Assembly: GCA_025455065.1 (NCBI GenBank)
Contig: JALONG010000019.1
Coordinates: 1-64,000 of the forward strand
Direction: 5' to 3'
From: Candidatus Kapaibacterium sp.
Lineage (GTDB): Bacteria; Bacteroidota; Ignavibacteria; Kapaibacteriales; UBA4661
Length of the DNA: 64,000 bases
Of this stretch, positions 1 through 8,601 are shown piece by piece. The number at the start of each line of letters is the position of its first letter. The first letter of the stretch is position 1. The notes under the pieces are model-generated. The model searched no databases and was not told where the DNA came from. It saw only the letters and a program-made list of their open reading frames with translations. The translations under genes and the position numbers were made by a program.

Positions 1-73
1 AGCAATGTAAAAAACTCTCGCCCAGCGTCTTTGCCAAAACTATCAAAGAACTCTTTCAAAACCTCTGGAAAAC

Positions 74-367
74 CTAGCAAAATCCGTTAGGTACTAAATA
101 TCCCTGACACTCAAGAATTTCATACAAAATCGGATAGGCTTGTTTGGCGATATGTTCTCCCAAAGCGCGGTATGCCTCAAATTCTTCCGTATTATAGAAT
201 TGGTCGGCTGTTGAACGATTAGGAAAATCCTTATTATCGCGGTTGTAGTTTTCAACGTGGGCAGGTAAACTGCCGTCGTTGAGTTTAGAAATGACATCAT
301 CCTCATCTTGCATCATTGGTCTGTTTGCTCTCAGATAAGCAGAGTAAATATCATGCCTAATAGACAT
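74..367 (-). CDS. Small hypothetical protein (97 aa)
   Basis: I do not recognise this protein with certainty. The ATG at 367 is chosen because the longer open frame upstream of it runs through a palindromic repeat (386-465) and is unlikely to be translated. The product is acidic, with no signal peptide or membrane segment. The central part (FPNRSTADQFYNTEEFEAYR) faintly recalls a region seen near the C-terminus of some patatin-like phospholipases, but no nucleophile motif is present. Directly downstream, at the window edge, another minus-strand frame is open from about 95 to 1 (reading LKEFFDSFGKDAGREFF), so this may be one half of a frameshifted or overlapping pair that continues outside the window. 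Confidence 0.4.
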   Translation of the reverse strand: MSIRHDIYSAYLRANRPMMQDEDDVISKLNDGSLPAHVENYNRDNKDFPNRSTADQFYNTEEFEAYRALGEHIAKQAYPILYEILECQGYLVPNGFC

Positions 368-385
368 TATACAGGGTAAGCCCTG

Positions 386-465
386 TGTGGCACAGACACT
401 CTTTTCTGTGCAAGTATTGATGCAACTTTTGAGGTGATAGCACAGACAGGAGTGTCTGTGCCACA
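386..465. repeat. Palindromic repeat, family A, copy 1
   Basis: Two perfect 16-bp inverted arms, TGTGGCACAGACACTC at 386-401 and its complement at 450-465, flank a 48-bp loop. A near-identical palindrome lies at 42126-42174. The 11-bp string GCAAGTATTGA occurs inside the loop at 410-420 and again just outside at 469-479, like a direct repeat. The element sits between two minus-strand genes and has no long T-run, so it fits an interspersed palindromic repeat better than a terminator. Confidence 0.75.
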
Positions 466-513
466 AATGCAAGTATTGAAGCACCTTGCAACTATTTCTT
501 ATTATCAAACTGC

Positions 514-720
514 CTATTCGGTATAATGTCTCATATCTTCAACCTTTCCGGGCGGAACGTATTGACTAGGCTCTTGAGACTGTTCGGAAGAACTTTGTCT
601 ATTCCCTTGACTCATCGGATACTCCGCTTCAAATGATAAAACTGTGGTTGTAGGTAGTATCGCTCCAAAACAGCAAAAAACAAAATATTCTGCGCGTATT
701 TTGGCACAACGTTCCCCCAT
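514..720 (-). CDS. Possible small hypothetical protein (68 aa)
   Basis: This is an open frame starting at ATG 720. It encodes a short hydrophobic N-terminal stretch (YFVFCCFGAILPTTTVL) followed by a hydrophilic Gln/Ser-rich tail, which could be a small exported or membrane-anchored protein. A shorter start at 615 would give 33 aa. There is no recognisable domain and no clear ribosome-binding site, and the start lies next to the promoter-like motif of the divergent Uma2 gene. It is listed because it lies on the same strand as the next small gene, but it may not be expressed. Confidence 0.22.
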   Translation of the reverse strand: MGERCAKIRAEYFVFCCFGAILPTTTVLSFEAEYPMSQGNRQSSSEQSQEPSQYVPPGKVEDMRHYTE

Positions 721-750
721 TGCTTTCAACGGGAAATTCCGTTATATTAG
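720..750 (+). promoter_or_regulatory. Bacteroidota-type promoter-like motif before the Uma2 gene
   Basis: TTG at 720-722 is followed after 20 nt by TATATTAG (743-750), one base off the Bacteroidota -7 consensus TAnnTTTG. It lies about 50 nt before the ATG at 801. This is an assignment by motif and spacing only. Confidence 0.35.
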
Positions 751-800
751 GGCTGTAATTCAACAAGAAGCATTACATTTATTTTTCTGAAAGCAATGCT

Positions 801-1574
801 ATGGAAACCGTGATTTCATCAGGCACAGCAAGCATTATTCCGACAATCTATTATCCCGATTCCGACGGATTACCTATGGCAAATAATACCGAACACCTTG
901 AGCGCATTATCACCACCAAACATGGCTTAGAATATATCTTTGCAGACCGTGATGATGTTTTTGTCGCAGCAGATTTATTTTGGTATCCCGTCGAAGGAAA
1001 GCCGAAAATTGTTGTTGCACCGGATGTTATGGTTGCACTTGGTCGCCCGAAAGGTGAGCGCAAATCATATAAACAGTGGGAAGAAGGCGGAATCGCACCG
1101 CAAGTTGTTTTTGAATTTCTCTCCGACGCAAACTCGCCGTCGGAGATGACACGAAAAGCAGTGTTTTTCAGTAATTACGGCGTTCAAGAATACTACATTT
1201 ATGATATTGAACACAAGCAATTAAGTGGATTTATTCGTTTTCAATCAGAGGATGAAATGTTGGAAGAGATTCCCGACATGACCGATTGGAAAAGCCCTCG
1301 TTTAGGTATATTTTTTACGATGGAAAAAGGCGAATTGCAGTTACTCAGACCTGACAGAACGCCATTTTTAAGCTACGATGAATACACGAATATCGAAACT
1401 CTTTTAGCGCAAAAACAACGAGAAGCAGAGCAGGAAAAATCACGCGCAGAGCAGGAAAAATCACGCGCAGAGCAGGAAAAATCACGCGCAGAATTGGCAG
1501 AATCTCGCGCAAAACTTCTTGAAGCAAAATTGCGTGAACTTGGCATCAATACTGAAGATGTAGAGCAAGATTAG
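801..1574 (+). CDS. Uma2-family (DUF820) putative endonuclease with coiled-coil tail
   Basis: Residues about 25-180 match the Uma2/DUF820 fold, a PD-(D/E)XK-like nuclease family: the conserved VAPDVMVALG segment, the block APQVVFEFLS with its Glu, and KAVFFSNYGVQEYYIYD with the family Tyr pair. Such proteins are often multicopy, and their biological role is unclear. After residue about 200 the protein becomes a charged coiled coil containing three exact copies of the heptad EQEKSRA, encoded by a 21-nt tandem repeat at 1425-1487. Such tails are common in this family. The start is an ATG about 50 nt after a promoter-like motif. A family D repeat begins right after the stop. Confidence 0.8.
   Translation: METVISSGTASIIPTIYYPDSDGLPMANNTEHLERIITTKHGLEYIFADRDDVFVAADLFWYPVEGKPKIVVAPDVMVALGRPKGERKSYKQWEEGGIAPQVVFEFLSDANSPSEMTRKAVFFSNYGVQEYYIYDIEHKQLSGFIRFQSEDEMLEEIPDMTDWKSPRLGIFFTMEKGELQLLRPDRTPFLSYDEYTNIETLLAQKQREAEQEKSRAEQEKSRAEQEKSRAELAESRAKLLEAKLRELGINTEDVEQD
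1425..1487 (+). repeat. Tandem repeat, 3 x 21 nt, inside the Uma2 gene
   Basis: Three identical 21-nt units encode the heptad EQEKSRA in the coiled-coil tail. Because the unit is a multiple of three, copy-number change by slippage would lengthen or shorten the coil without a frameshift. Confidence 0.85.
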
Positions 1575-1640
1575 GAAAGTATGAAGTAGAAATGATGAAG
1601 TATGAAACGAAGAAATGCAGTATTGAAGAGGCTTTCAGAC
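1573..1640 (+). repeat. Dispersed repeat, family D, copy 1
   Basis: The element starts at the stop codon of the upstream gene with GGAAAGTATGAAGTAG, continues through ATGATGAAGTATGAAAC, and ends with AGTATTGAAGAGGCTTTC. Matching copies lie at 6104-6206 and 12745-12812, each also abutting a stop codon. The remaining gap to 1896 is A+T rich and I see no supported gene in it. Confidence 0.6.
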
Positions 1641-1896
1641 AGTCATTGTTTCAGACTTTGTCCATTTGTTATTTCACCATTCCTTAGTACATTGTTCTTA
1701 AAATAAGATATTATTAAAAAGCAAGTATTTAAGCCACTTTAGTTTTATCATACCGCATAAATACTTAATTAAAAATAACTACTTAAATCAAGAATAATGT
1801 ACTTAGGGGACGTAAAATTATCAATGCAGCACAAATGTACGTGGTTCGAGAAAAAATTGCGTCGCCAAGAGTATTGCTTCGCCAACCAAGCAATCC

Positions 1897-2922
1897 TCAC
1901 TCAAAATCATTATGATACTGCGATAAATTCCTCCGAAAGCGCTCCACTGCGCCGCCCGATTTGGCATTGCGCGTTATCTCCGCCTCCAAACGCTGTGTAA
2001 ATGCGTGTGCTGCGTCGTATCCGTAAGCACGAAGCAAGTAATTAAGTGCAATGACTTCTGCAATAACGGTGATATTTTTTCCGGGTAAAATAGGCAAGCG
2101 CACATAGGAAATAGGCGCTTCCAAAATCTGAATCGTCTCCGGGTCAAGCCCCGTGCGGGTATAAGCCTTCGTTTCGTCCCAATGCTCCAATTCCACAACA
2201 ATCTCCAAGCGCTTTTGATACCGCACCGCACGAATACCGAACATCTGCCGAATGTCAATCAGCCCCAAACCGCGTACTTCCATAAAATGTTGCACAAGTT
2301 GTGTGCCTGTGCCAATCAAAATATCGTCGCGTTTTTGCGTCAAAATCACGACATCATCAGCAACCAAGCGGTGTCCGCGCTCTATCAAATCCAGCGCAAT
2401 TTCGCTTTTTCCGATACCGCTTTTTCCGATGAACATTATCCCCACACCATAAACATCCACAAACGAGCCGTGCAGCGAGACTTGCGGAGCAAAGTGCGTG
2501 TCTAAAAATTCCGAAAGAATGTAGGTAACGCGCGTGGTTTCAAGCGGTGTTCGGAAAAGCGGAATACGGTACTCCGTCGCAAGCGTGATAATTTCTTCGT
2601 CCAGCGTGTGATTATTGGTCAGGATGATGCAGGGAATCTCAAATTGCGCAATCGTCCGAAACGCCTGCTGGCGCTTCTTTGGCGTGAGGCTCTCCAAATA
2701 ATACATTTCCGTATTGCCGAAAATCTGCACACGGTGATAGGTAAAAAGCCCGACATAGCCTGCTAATGCGAGTTGCGGGCGGTGAATGTTTTTATCGGTA
2801 ATTTTGCGTTTCGGCTGAACACTAGGATTTATCTGCTCCAACGGCATACGAAGCATAGGCGATTGAATCATATCCTCGACGGTTATCGGGAGTGGTGCAA
2901 TGGGCTGCGGCGTGAGATTCAT
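1897..2922 (-). CDS. hprK: HPr kinase/phosphorylase
   Basis: This is the bifunctional enzyme that phosphorylates HPr on a serine using ATP or pyrophosphate and reverses the reaction. The product is 341 aa, close to the usual 310-330. The C-terminal domain holds the P-loop GKSGIGKS (residues 166-173), a conserved His before it (151), DD at 189-190 and the family signature VRGLGLIDIRQMFGIRAVR (about 216-234). The ATG at 2922 is preferred over a TTG at 2943. No HPr or PTS gene is visible in the window. The raiA gene lies upstream on the same strand, but a terminator-like hairpin and a family B repeat separate them, so co-transcription is doubtful. Confidence 0.93.
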   Translation of the reverse strand: MNLTPQPIAPLPITVEDMIQSPMLRMPLEQINPSVQPKRKITDKNIHRPQLALAGYVGLFTYHRVQIFGNTEMYYLESLTPKKRQQAFRTIAQFEIPCIILTNNHTLDEEIITLATEYRIPLFRTPLETTRVTYILSEFLDTHFAPQVSLHGSFVDVYGVGIMFIGKSGIGKSEIALDLIERGHRLVADDVVILTQKRDDILIGTGTQLVQHFMEVRGLGLIDIRQMFGIRAVRYQKRLEIVVELEHWDETKAYTRTGLDPETIQILEAPISYVRLPILPGKNITVIAEVIALNYLLRAYGYDAAHAFTQRLEAEITRNAKSGGAVERFRRNLSQYHNDFE

Positions 2923-2986
2923 AGAGAGTTTCAAGGGAAACAAGTTAATAACTATTTGAGTAATACACTATTTGAGTAATACATTT

Positions 2987-3130
2987 TCGATGCAGATTTT
3001 CATGATTCAACAGATTTTCATGATTGTTCAAATACAGACAACGACCCGAAAACTATCCTGGAAGCCGCTCAAAATCTGTGCAATTGGTGTAATCATGACA
3101 ATCTGCGTCGAAAAACTCAATAGTTACACA
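2987..3130. repeat. Palindromic repeat, family B, copy 1
   Basis: About 140 bp with imperfect inverted ends: GCAGATTTTCATGATT near 2992 and its counterpart AATCATGACAATCTGC near 3091-3106. A second copy, same orientation and about 80 percent similar by eye, lies at 19016-19155. It encodes nothing and could fold into one long stem, like a small MITE-type element. Confidence 0.75.
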
Positions 3131-3168
3131 CGGTGGACAATATTGCGAAGCGGAAGTGAATCAAAAAC

Positions 3169-3202
3169 AAAGACACCGAGCATGAACTAGCGCGGTGTCT
3201 TT
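3169..3202 (-). terminator. Rho-independent terminator after raiA
   Basis: Ten-bp perfect arms, AAAGACACCG (3169-3178) and its complement (3193-3202). Read on the minus strand the hairpin is followed by a T-rich tract. It would end transcription of raiA before hprK. Confidence 0.7.
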
Positions 3203-3267
3203 GCGAGAAGAATATCAATCAAAGGGGAAAAATCCGTTGAGTATCTTGTGAAAGAACCCCATAAAAC

Positions 3268-3567
3268 CTAGAGTTGCACGTGTTGTTTGGTTTTGAGTTT
3301 TGTGAGTTGGCGAATCATTTTTTCAGCGCCGTCATGCAGGCTTTTGGAAAAATCTTCGCTGGATTCTTTGGCAACAAGCGTGTGGTCATGGACATGAACG
3401 ACAAACTCCGCTATTTTAATTGAGTCTTTCATGCGCTCAAAACTTAGAATGACCTCCGTACTGACAATGTGGTTGTAGAATTTTTCAAATTTTTGTGCGG
3501 CAGCAATCGCTTCTTCCTTCAGGGAGGGCTTTGCGTCAAAGTGGCGGGCTGTTACTTTAATCTCCAT
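3268..3567 (-). CDS. raiA: Ribosome hibernation-promoting factor (short HPF/RaiA family)
   Basis: This 99-aa protein of the sigma-54 modulation/YfiA family begins MEIKVTARHFDAKPSLKEEA and carries the beta-alpha-beta-beta-beta-alpha pattern of HPF, including the VHVHDHTLVAKESSEDF segment. Family members bind the decoding region of the 30S subunit and help form inactive ribosomes in stationary phase. The length matches short HPF without the dimerising C-terminal domain of long HPF. A purine-rich GAGGTGA eight or so bases before ATG 3567 supports this start. It is a single-gene unit with its own terminator at 3169-3202. Confidence 0.9.
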   Translation of the reverse strand: MEIKVTARHFDAKPSLKEEAIAAAQKFEKFYNHIVSTEVILSFERMKDSIKIAEFVVHVHDHTLVAKESSEDFSKSLHDGAEKMIRQLTKLKTKQHVQL

Positions 3568-3964
3568 GATTTCACCTCGTTAGTAAACCAAAATGTGGTA
3601 ATTAAATTGTTCGACACATCCAAATTACATCAGCGATAGTCAAATCAAAAGGAAATAACGTTATTTTTGAAAAAAGTTTATGTGCCGTTCGACATTTCTA
3701 GTACGCTGTCAAACAACCACTTAATACACAGCGCCGAAAAAAAACCTTTGAAATTTAGCGTATCTTTGCAATTTTAGCAGATTCGATGCTTTATTTTCAA
3801 AAGCAACCGCACAAACCGTTTCACATTATCCGCTTCGCTTCACTCACGGAGAAATACATCGCATACTGCTACACCTTAGACAACACAAGTATTTATGCAC
3901 TCTTTGAGTGGTTTTTCTCTCACAAAGTGCGGTGTATTTTCCCAACAGTTACCCCCATCAAACT
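3568..3964. other. Intergenic region between raiA and porX
   Basis: The region separates two divergent genes and should contain both promoters. TATCTTTG at 3761-3768 matches the Bacteroidota -7 element TAnnTTTG, but there is no TTG at the expected distance upstream. Short open frames here overlap the porX start in another frame and have no supporting features. Confidence 0.4.
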
Positions 3965-5533
3965 ATGTCGAAGCATCATATCCTCTGGGTTGACGACGAA
4001 ATAGACCTTCTGCGCCCCCACATTATTCTTTTGCAACAGCGTGGTTACGACGTTTCTACCGCTACCAACGGTGAAGACGCAATCGAACTTTTCAAACAAG
4101 AGCGCCATAATTTGGTGTTTTTGGATGAGTCTATGATTGGTATGAGCGGCTTAGAAACACTCTCGGTGCTGAAAGATATTGATATTTCCGTGCCAATTGT
4201 TATGGTGACAAAAAACGAAGCCGAAACTGTCATGGAAGAAGCTATCGGGCGCAAAATCAACGATTACCTGACAAAACCCGTGAACCCCGCACAAATCCTT
4301 GCGGCGTGCAAAAAGTTTTTGGAAACGGAAAAAATCACCAGCCAAAAATTCACCCAAGATTATCTGCAAGGTTTTACCGAAGTTTCCCGCCGCTTGATGG
4401 AAGGTCTTTCGTGGCATGATTGGGTAGATATTTACACAAAACTTGTGAATTGGAGCATGGAACTCGACAAATTTCCCGATTTGGGCTTGTCGGAAACGCT
4501 TGCAAACCAATGGCGTGAGTGCAATGCGGAATTTTCCTCATTTGTCGAAGATTCTTATAAATCATGGCTCAAAAGCCCCGAAGACAGCGATTCACCGTTG
4601 CTCTCGCCGAAAATTCTTGACAAATACGTCGTGCCTGCGCTTAAAACCGATGCTCCGGTGTTTTTCTTCGTCGTAGATTGTATGCGGCTTGACCAGTGGT
4701 TGCTTATGGAAGAACTGCTGCGTCCCTTTTTCACCGTCAAAAAAGATTATTATTGCGGAATCCTGCCAACAGCTACGCCCTACGCACGAAATTCGATTTT
4801 TGCAGGGCTGTATCCCGATGAAATTCAAAAGCATTACCCCGAATGGTGGGTGGAAGGCAGTGGCGACGACCATGGACAAAATCGCTATGAAAAAGATTTG
4901 CTGAATAAGTTCTTGGAACGGCGCAGAATCAAGCTTCGCAACGATGTGAAGTATGTGAAGATTATTGATACGGATTTCGGCAAAAAAATTGAGGGCGAAA
5001 TTCTCAGTTACAGTAAAAACCACCTGAACGCGATTGTGGTGAACGTTGTGGATATGATTGCCCATTCGCGCTCAGATTACCCGATTTTGAAGGAAATTGC
5101 GCCGAATGAATCCGCTTACCGTTCGCTCACAGGCTCGTGGTTCCGGCATTCAAGCCTTTTCGGGATGCTGAAGGCGATTGCAAGTATCAAAAATGCACAA
5201 ATTATCATCACCACCGACCATGGCTCGGTGCGCTGTATGCGAGGCGCAAAGGCGCTTGGCGACAAGGACACTTCGACGTGTTTACGCTTCAAATTTGGGC
5301 GCAATGTCAAAGCGGAAAAACGCAATGCACTCATTATTGAACAGCCGGGCGATTATCATTTGCCCAAGCCAAACGTGACAACGAATTACATCATAGCGAA
5401 GGAAGATTATTACTTCGTTTATCCGACCGATTACAACCATTATTTGAATCATTACCGCGACAGTTTCCAGCATGGTGGCATCTCTTTGGAAGAGATGATT
5501 TTACCCGTGATTCAGTTGGAAGCAAAATCGTAA
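3965..5533 (+). CDS. porX: PorX-type response regulator with PglZ phosphodiesterase domain
   Basis: This 522-aa protein (Porphyromonas PorX is about 517) has an N-terminal receiver domain with acidic pair D10/D11, phospho-acceptor D54 and K104. It is followed by a helical linker and a C-terminal PglZ domain of the alkaline-phosphatase superfamily. In that domain VVDCMR (D238), the T271 of PTATPY, NVVDMIAH (D363, H367) and TTDHGS (D418, H419) are likely zinc ligands and nucleophile, and T271 falls at the number reported for the P. gingivalis catalytic threonine. PorX regulates and supports the type IX secretion system and hydrolyses oligonucleotides. The ATG at 3965 is chosen because the receiver fold starts right after it. 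No PorY kinase is nearby. Confidence 0.93.
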   Translation: MSKHHILWVDDEIDLLRPHIILLQQRGYDVSTATNGEDAIELFKQERHNLVFLDESMIGMSGLETLSVLKDIDISVPIVMVTKNEAETVMEEAIGRKINDYLTKPVNPAQILAACKKFLETEKITSQKFTQDYLQGFTEVSRRLMEGLSWHDWVDIYTKLVNWSMELDKFPDLGLSETLANQWRECNAEFSSFVEDSYKSWLKSPEDSDSPLLSPKILDKYVVPALKTDAPVFFFVVDCMRLDQWLLMEELLRPFFTVKKDYYCGILPTATPYARNSIFAGLYPDEIQKHYPEWWVEGSGDDHGQNRYEKDLLNKFLERRRIKLRNDVKYVKIIDTDFGKKIEGEILSYSKNHLNAIVVNVVDMIAHSRSDYPILKEIAPNESAYRSLTGSWFRHSSLFGMLKAIASIKNAQIIITTDHGSVRCMRGAKALGDKDTSTCLRFKFGRNVKAEKRNALIIEQPGDYHLPKPNVTTNYIIAKEDYYFVYPTDYNHYLNHYRDSFQHGGISLEEMILPVIQLEAKS

Positions 5534-5540
5534 TCCACTA

Positions 5541-5595
5541 AAGGCAGAGCGCTTGCAATGAGGTTTTACCTCGTGTTAAACGCTCTGCCTTCTTC
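5541..5595 (+). terminator. Terminator-like hairpin after porX
   Basis: Eleven-bp perfect arms, AAGGCAGAGCG (5541-5551) and its complement (5581-5591), enclose a second small hairpin GAGGT/ACCTC (5560-5572). A short T-rich stretch follows. The tail is weak, so termination may be partial and the hairpin may also influence tsaE. Confidence 0.55.
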
Positions 5596-5614
5596 ACTTC
5601 ATCTTGTTTGCTGC

Positions 5615-6103
5615 ATGGAACGACAGCTACACACAACGCACGATAAAACCGAAACCGAAACTCTGGGCAAAGAATTTGCCGCACGGCTTGTTCCGGGCGA
5701 CATTATTGCACTCTACGGCGATTTGGGCGCAGGCAAAACAGAGTTTGTGCGAGGTGTTTGTGAGCATTTTCGCGTCGGCGAGATTGTCTCAAGCCCGACA
5801 TTTACTATCATCAACTCTTACGTCGGCGTACTGCCCGATGATGAAGATTTGCGTATTTACCACCTCGACCTTTACCGCATCAACTCTGAGCGCGAGTTAA
5901 ATGAAATCGGCTTTGACGAGTGCATGGCGGCGGAAGACGCAATCAAACTTGTTGAATGGGCAGACAAAGCAACCACAAGCCTTCCTGCGGCACGATATTC
6001 AGTGATTTTTCGCTTGGATGACAAAGACGAAGATACACGACACATCGAAGTTCGCCGCACCGAACAGCATGAAACCGTCGAACCGATCGTTGTTCCGCAA
6101 TAA
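5615..6103 (+). CDS. tsaE: tRNA threonylcarbamoyladenosine biosynthesis ATPase TsaE
   Basis: This 162-aa P-loop protein is required, with TsaB, TsaC/Sua5 and TsaD, for the t6A modification of ANN-decoding tRNAs. The Walker A motif GDLGAGKT lies at residues 35-42. SSPTFTIIN and the HLDLYR segment are typical of the family. The internal ATG at 5615 (MERQLHTTHD) is preferred because upstream codons from 5558 fall inside the preceding hairpin. The acidic, charged C-terminal tail (about residues 140-162) is an extension beyond the core. The partners are not in this window. Confidence 0.9.
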   Translation: MERQLHTTHDKTETETLGKEFAARLVPGDIIALYGDLGAGKTEFVRGVCEHFRVGEIVSSPTFTIINSYVGVLPDDEDLRIYHLDLYRINSERELNEIGFDECMAAEDAIKLVEWADKATTSLPAARYSVIFRLDDKDEDTRHIEVRRTEQHETVEPIVVPQ

Positions 6104-6206
6104 AGAAAGTATGAAAGATGAATGATAAAGTATGAAACCCAAAGACCGCTTCAATACTTGCCTCAGAGTTCTATACTTCATACTTTATAGTTTATCCTTT
6201 CCTAAG
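6104..6206. repeat. Dispersed repeat, family D, copy 2 (palindromic form)
   Basis: It begins right after the tsaE stop with GAAAGTATGAAAGATGAATG and AAAGTATGAAACC. The complementary sequence (TATACTTCATACTTTATAG) follows at about 6172-6192, so the copy is a full imperfect palindrome. Its core, GGCAAGTATTGAAGCGG, is in reverse orientation compared with copies 1 and 3. Confidence 0.6.
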
Positions 6207-6268
6207 AACTACCGCATTGCATCAAAACAATATTTCTTTCAAAACATTTTTTTCTTTTGTAATCTGCC

Positions 6269-8515
6269 ATGGCAAAACAACAATCACGCACCGTCGGGAA
6301 ACCGCAGCGTAACCAAGGCGGCTTTTTGGCATCGAATGACGAGGTAACGTCATTTCAAATGTGGATGCTAATTCCGCTTCTTTTGAACCCTATTTTGCTG
6401 ATTAACAGCCTCGCCGGGCTACCCTTTAGCGGCATGATTCTTTGGACAGTGCTTGGCGTAATCGCTTGCTTTTTCACTATCCGCGCCCCTTGGACGCTTA
6501 TTGCAGCGAACCCCCTGTATATCATGAACGGCGTTCACACGGTGGATTTTTACATCAAAGCCGTGTACATCGCCACCGTTTTTGCACTGACATTTCTTTT
6601 TACGAAATCACCGCGCAAGGAAAATGCACCGCTTCAATTCAGCCTTCCCGAACTGCTGTGGTTGGGTTACATGGTTTGGGGCGCTATCGGGCTTTCGTGG
6701 TCGTTTAACCCGACGCTTGGTTACGAGCGTTTAGTGTATATCACCGCATACGGCATCGGCGGTTACATTCTCGGCAAACAGACGCAGTTTTGGAAATCGC
6801 GTCTTTTCTGGGATGTGTTTGCAGCAACGGCGCTGATTGTCGGGCTTATCAATATGTGTATGTACTTTTTTGGCGATGATGCAAATTTGCCCATGCGCCA
6901 TATCCAAAACGACAAAGCATTCTTTGATTTGCCTTTCCGCACAATTATTTCCTTCGATTGGATTATGTCGGCAGGTCGCCCCTCATCAACACTTGCCTTC
7001 CGTGCATATGCGGCAACGTACCTGAGTATGTCGCTACCATTTTTGGCGTGGTATATGCTTTCGCGGCATATTCAAACTGTTGGGCGCTTTGTTTTTGCTG
7101 CATCGGCATTTGCTTCGGCAGCAATTATGCTCTTCCACATCCGCGCCCGCTCAGGCTGGATTAGCTTTTTTGTGACATTCAGCGTGTTGGCGGTGATGTT
7201 TATCATGCAAAAACGTTGGAAAGAAGTAAAGTACCTGCCTCACACGATTGTTGCATTAGCATTAACGGTGCTTGTCAGTTTCTTGCCCCCCAGCAAAGAA
7301 TCAATCGAAAAAGATACGAACCCGCAAAAACTCAAAGGCACGAGTAAAGAATATACCCACACGACCTTTGCCACAATGGGGCGCGTTATCGCTTCTGACC
7401 ACAACGACCGTTTCGATTTTTGGAGTATGTCGAAGCGCATTGTGTTTGAAAAATCTGCCCGCGACCGTTACGAACATCCTTTCGGCATTCCCGCTTGGAT
7501 TCTGGGTGTTGGCATAGGGCAGTTTCCTCTGTATGTGCCGATGTACACCCCGATTTTGCACAATCTCGGCGCAGAGATACACAATGATTGGATGCAATCC
7601 TTTGTGGAGCTTGGTCCCATAGGCTTTCTTTGCTGGAATGGCTTTATGCTCTCGCTCTTGTATTACGCATGGCGTGAACGCAAAAAAGGCTTGATGTATG
7701 CGTCTATTGGTGGAGTTTTGGCATGGGTATTTGTTACACAAACCGACTTTGCGACGGCACGGGTGTACGCGGCTGTTTGGGTGGGCGGTATGGCGGCAAT
7801 GATTTGCTCCGAAGCAGGTGCAGCGCCGATTTTAACGCTGAATGTGCGCTGGATGCCATGGCTGCGAAAAATAGCCGGTGTGTTTTACATTTGGGTTGCC
7901 GTTTCGTGGGGTTCTATGATGTGGTGCGATCGCCAAATCTACGTCATGCTCACCAAAGGCGAACCCGTTGATGTGGTAACAGACCGCCTTTTTGGCACTG
8001 TAAACGGTGATAGAGGCTGGAACAGTTACCAAAATGCGTTTGGGAAATACCTCATTTTCAGCCCCGTTTCCGATATGCAACGCGCTATCCAGCAGCAGAC
8101 GGACAAACTTGAAGCCAACCCGCAGCAAAACGAAAATATGATTCGTTCCATGCAGGAAATTGAAAAACGCGTACTCAAAGAACTTCTGGTGATGCACCCG
8201 CATAACTATCAGGCTTTGGGGCGAATGTCCGAAATCAATTTCCGTCAAGGCAATTACAAAGACGCTTTCGAGTGGATTAATAAGTACATTGACCTCAAAC
8301 GCGACGATTACAACTTGTTCCTCTTCAAAGGTCAAGCACAGTTGGAACTTGGCGACAGTTTGGGTGCTGCGAAGTCCTTCTATCGCGCTGTCCAACTCGG
8401 CGGACAACAGCCTTTGGCGCAAGATTTCTGGCAACGCCGCATCTCGCGGAAAACACAGGAAGAAGTCATCAATTTGATGAAAACTCAGGCTCAAAACACC
8501 GATATAAACAAGTAA
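6269..8515 (+). CDS. O-antigen ligase-like polytopic membrane protein with TPR tail
   Basis: This 748-aa protein has about a dozen hydrophobic segments in residues 30-560, followed by a soluble part with tetratricopeptide-like helices (about 620-730; e.g. NYQALGRMSEINFRQGNYKDAFEWINKYI). The large loop before IHNDWMQSFVELGPIGF matches the Wzy/O-antigen ligase (PF04932) pattern, in which a conserved H-N-x-W/Y region and periplasmic loops carry catalysis. Members join or polymerise surface glycans at the periplasmic face of the inner membrane. The TPR tail is usual in Bacteroidota members. No glycan gene cluster surrounds it, so its substrate cannot be read from context. The unit ends at a strong terminator. 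Confidence 0.75.
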   Translation: MAKQQSRTVGKPQRNQGGFLASNDEVTSFQMWMLIPLLLNPILLINSLAGLPFSGMILWTVLGVIACFFTIRAPWTLIAANPLYIMNGVHTVDFYIKAVYIATVFALTFLFTKSPRKENAPLQFSLPELLWLGYMVWGAIGLSWSFNPTLGYERLVYITAYGIGGYILGKQTQFWKSRLFWDVFAATALIVGLINMCMYFFGDDANLPMRHIQNDKAFFDLPFRTIISFDWIMSAGRPSSTLAFRAYAATYLSMSLPFLAWYMLSRHIQTVGRFVFAASAFASAAIMLFHIRARSGWISFFVTFSVLAVMFIMQKRWKEVKYLPHTIVALALTVLVSFLPPSKESIEKDTNPQKLKGTSKEYTHTTFATMGRVIASDHNDRFDFWSMSKRIVFEKSARDRYEHPFGIPAWILGVGIGQFPLYVPMYTPILHNLGAEIHNDWMQSFVELGPIGFLCWNGFMLSLLYYAWRERKKGLMYASIGGVLAWVFVTQTDFATARVYAAVWVGGMAAMICSEAGAAPILTLNVRWMPWLRKIAGVFYIWVAVSWGSMMWCDRQIYVMLTKGEPVDVVTDRLFGTVNGDRGWNSYQNAFGKYLIFSPVSDMQRAIQQQTDKLEANPQQNENMIRSMQEIEKRVLKELLVMHPHNYQALGRMSEINFRQGNYKDAFEWINKYIDLKRDDYNLFLFKGQAQLELGDSLGAAKSFYRAVQLGGQQPLAQDFWQRRISRKTQEEVINLMKTQAQNTDINK

Positions 8516-8536
8516 ACGTGAGCTATAATCTGCTTT

Positions 8537-8575
8537 ACAGGCTGCTTTGCTATTAGTGAAGCAGCCTGTTTTGTT
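8537..8575. terminator. Bidirectional terminator between the ligase-like gene and birA
   Basis: Eleven-bp perfect arms, ACAGGCTGCTT (8537-8547) and complement (8559-8569), followed on the plus strand by TTTTGTT. It lies between convergent genes and can serve both. Confidence 0.75.
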
Positions 8576-8601
8576 CACAGCACAATCCCCTCAACAGCAA
8601 C

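Noticed and set aside
1425-1487. CRISPR-like direct repeats
   Set aside because: The 21-nt units are contiguous without spacers and encode coiled-coil heptads in frame.
1797-2000. 67-codon plus-strand ORF
   Set aside because: It overlaps the hprK 3' end on the other strand, has no domain and no RBS.
7832-8578. 248-codon minus-strand ORF opposite the ligase-like gene
   Set aside because: It is antisense to the TPR part of the plus-strand gene and runs through a terminator hairpin.
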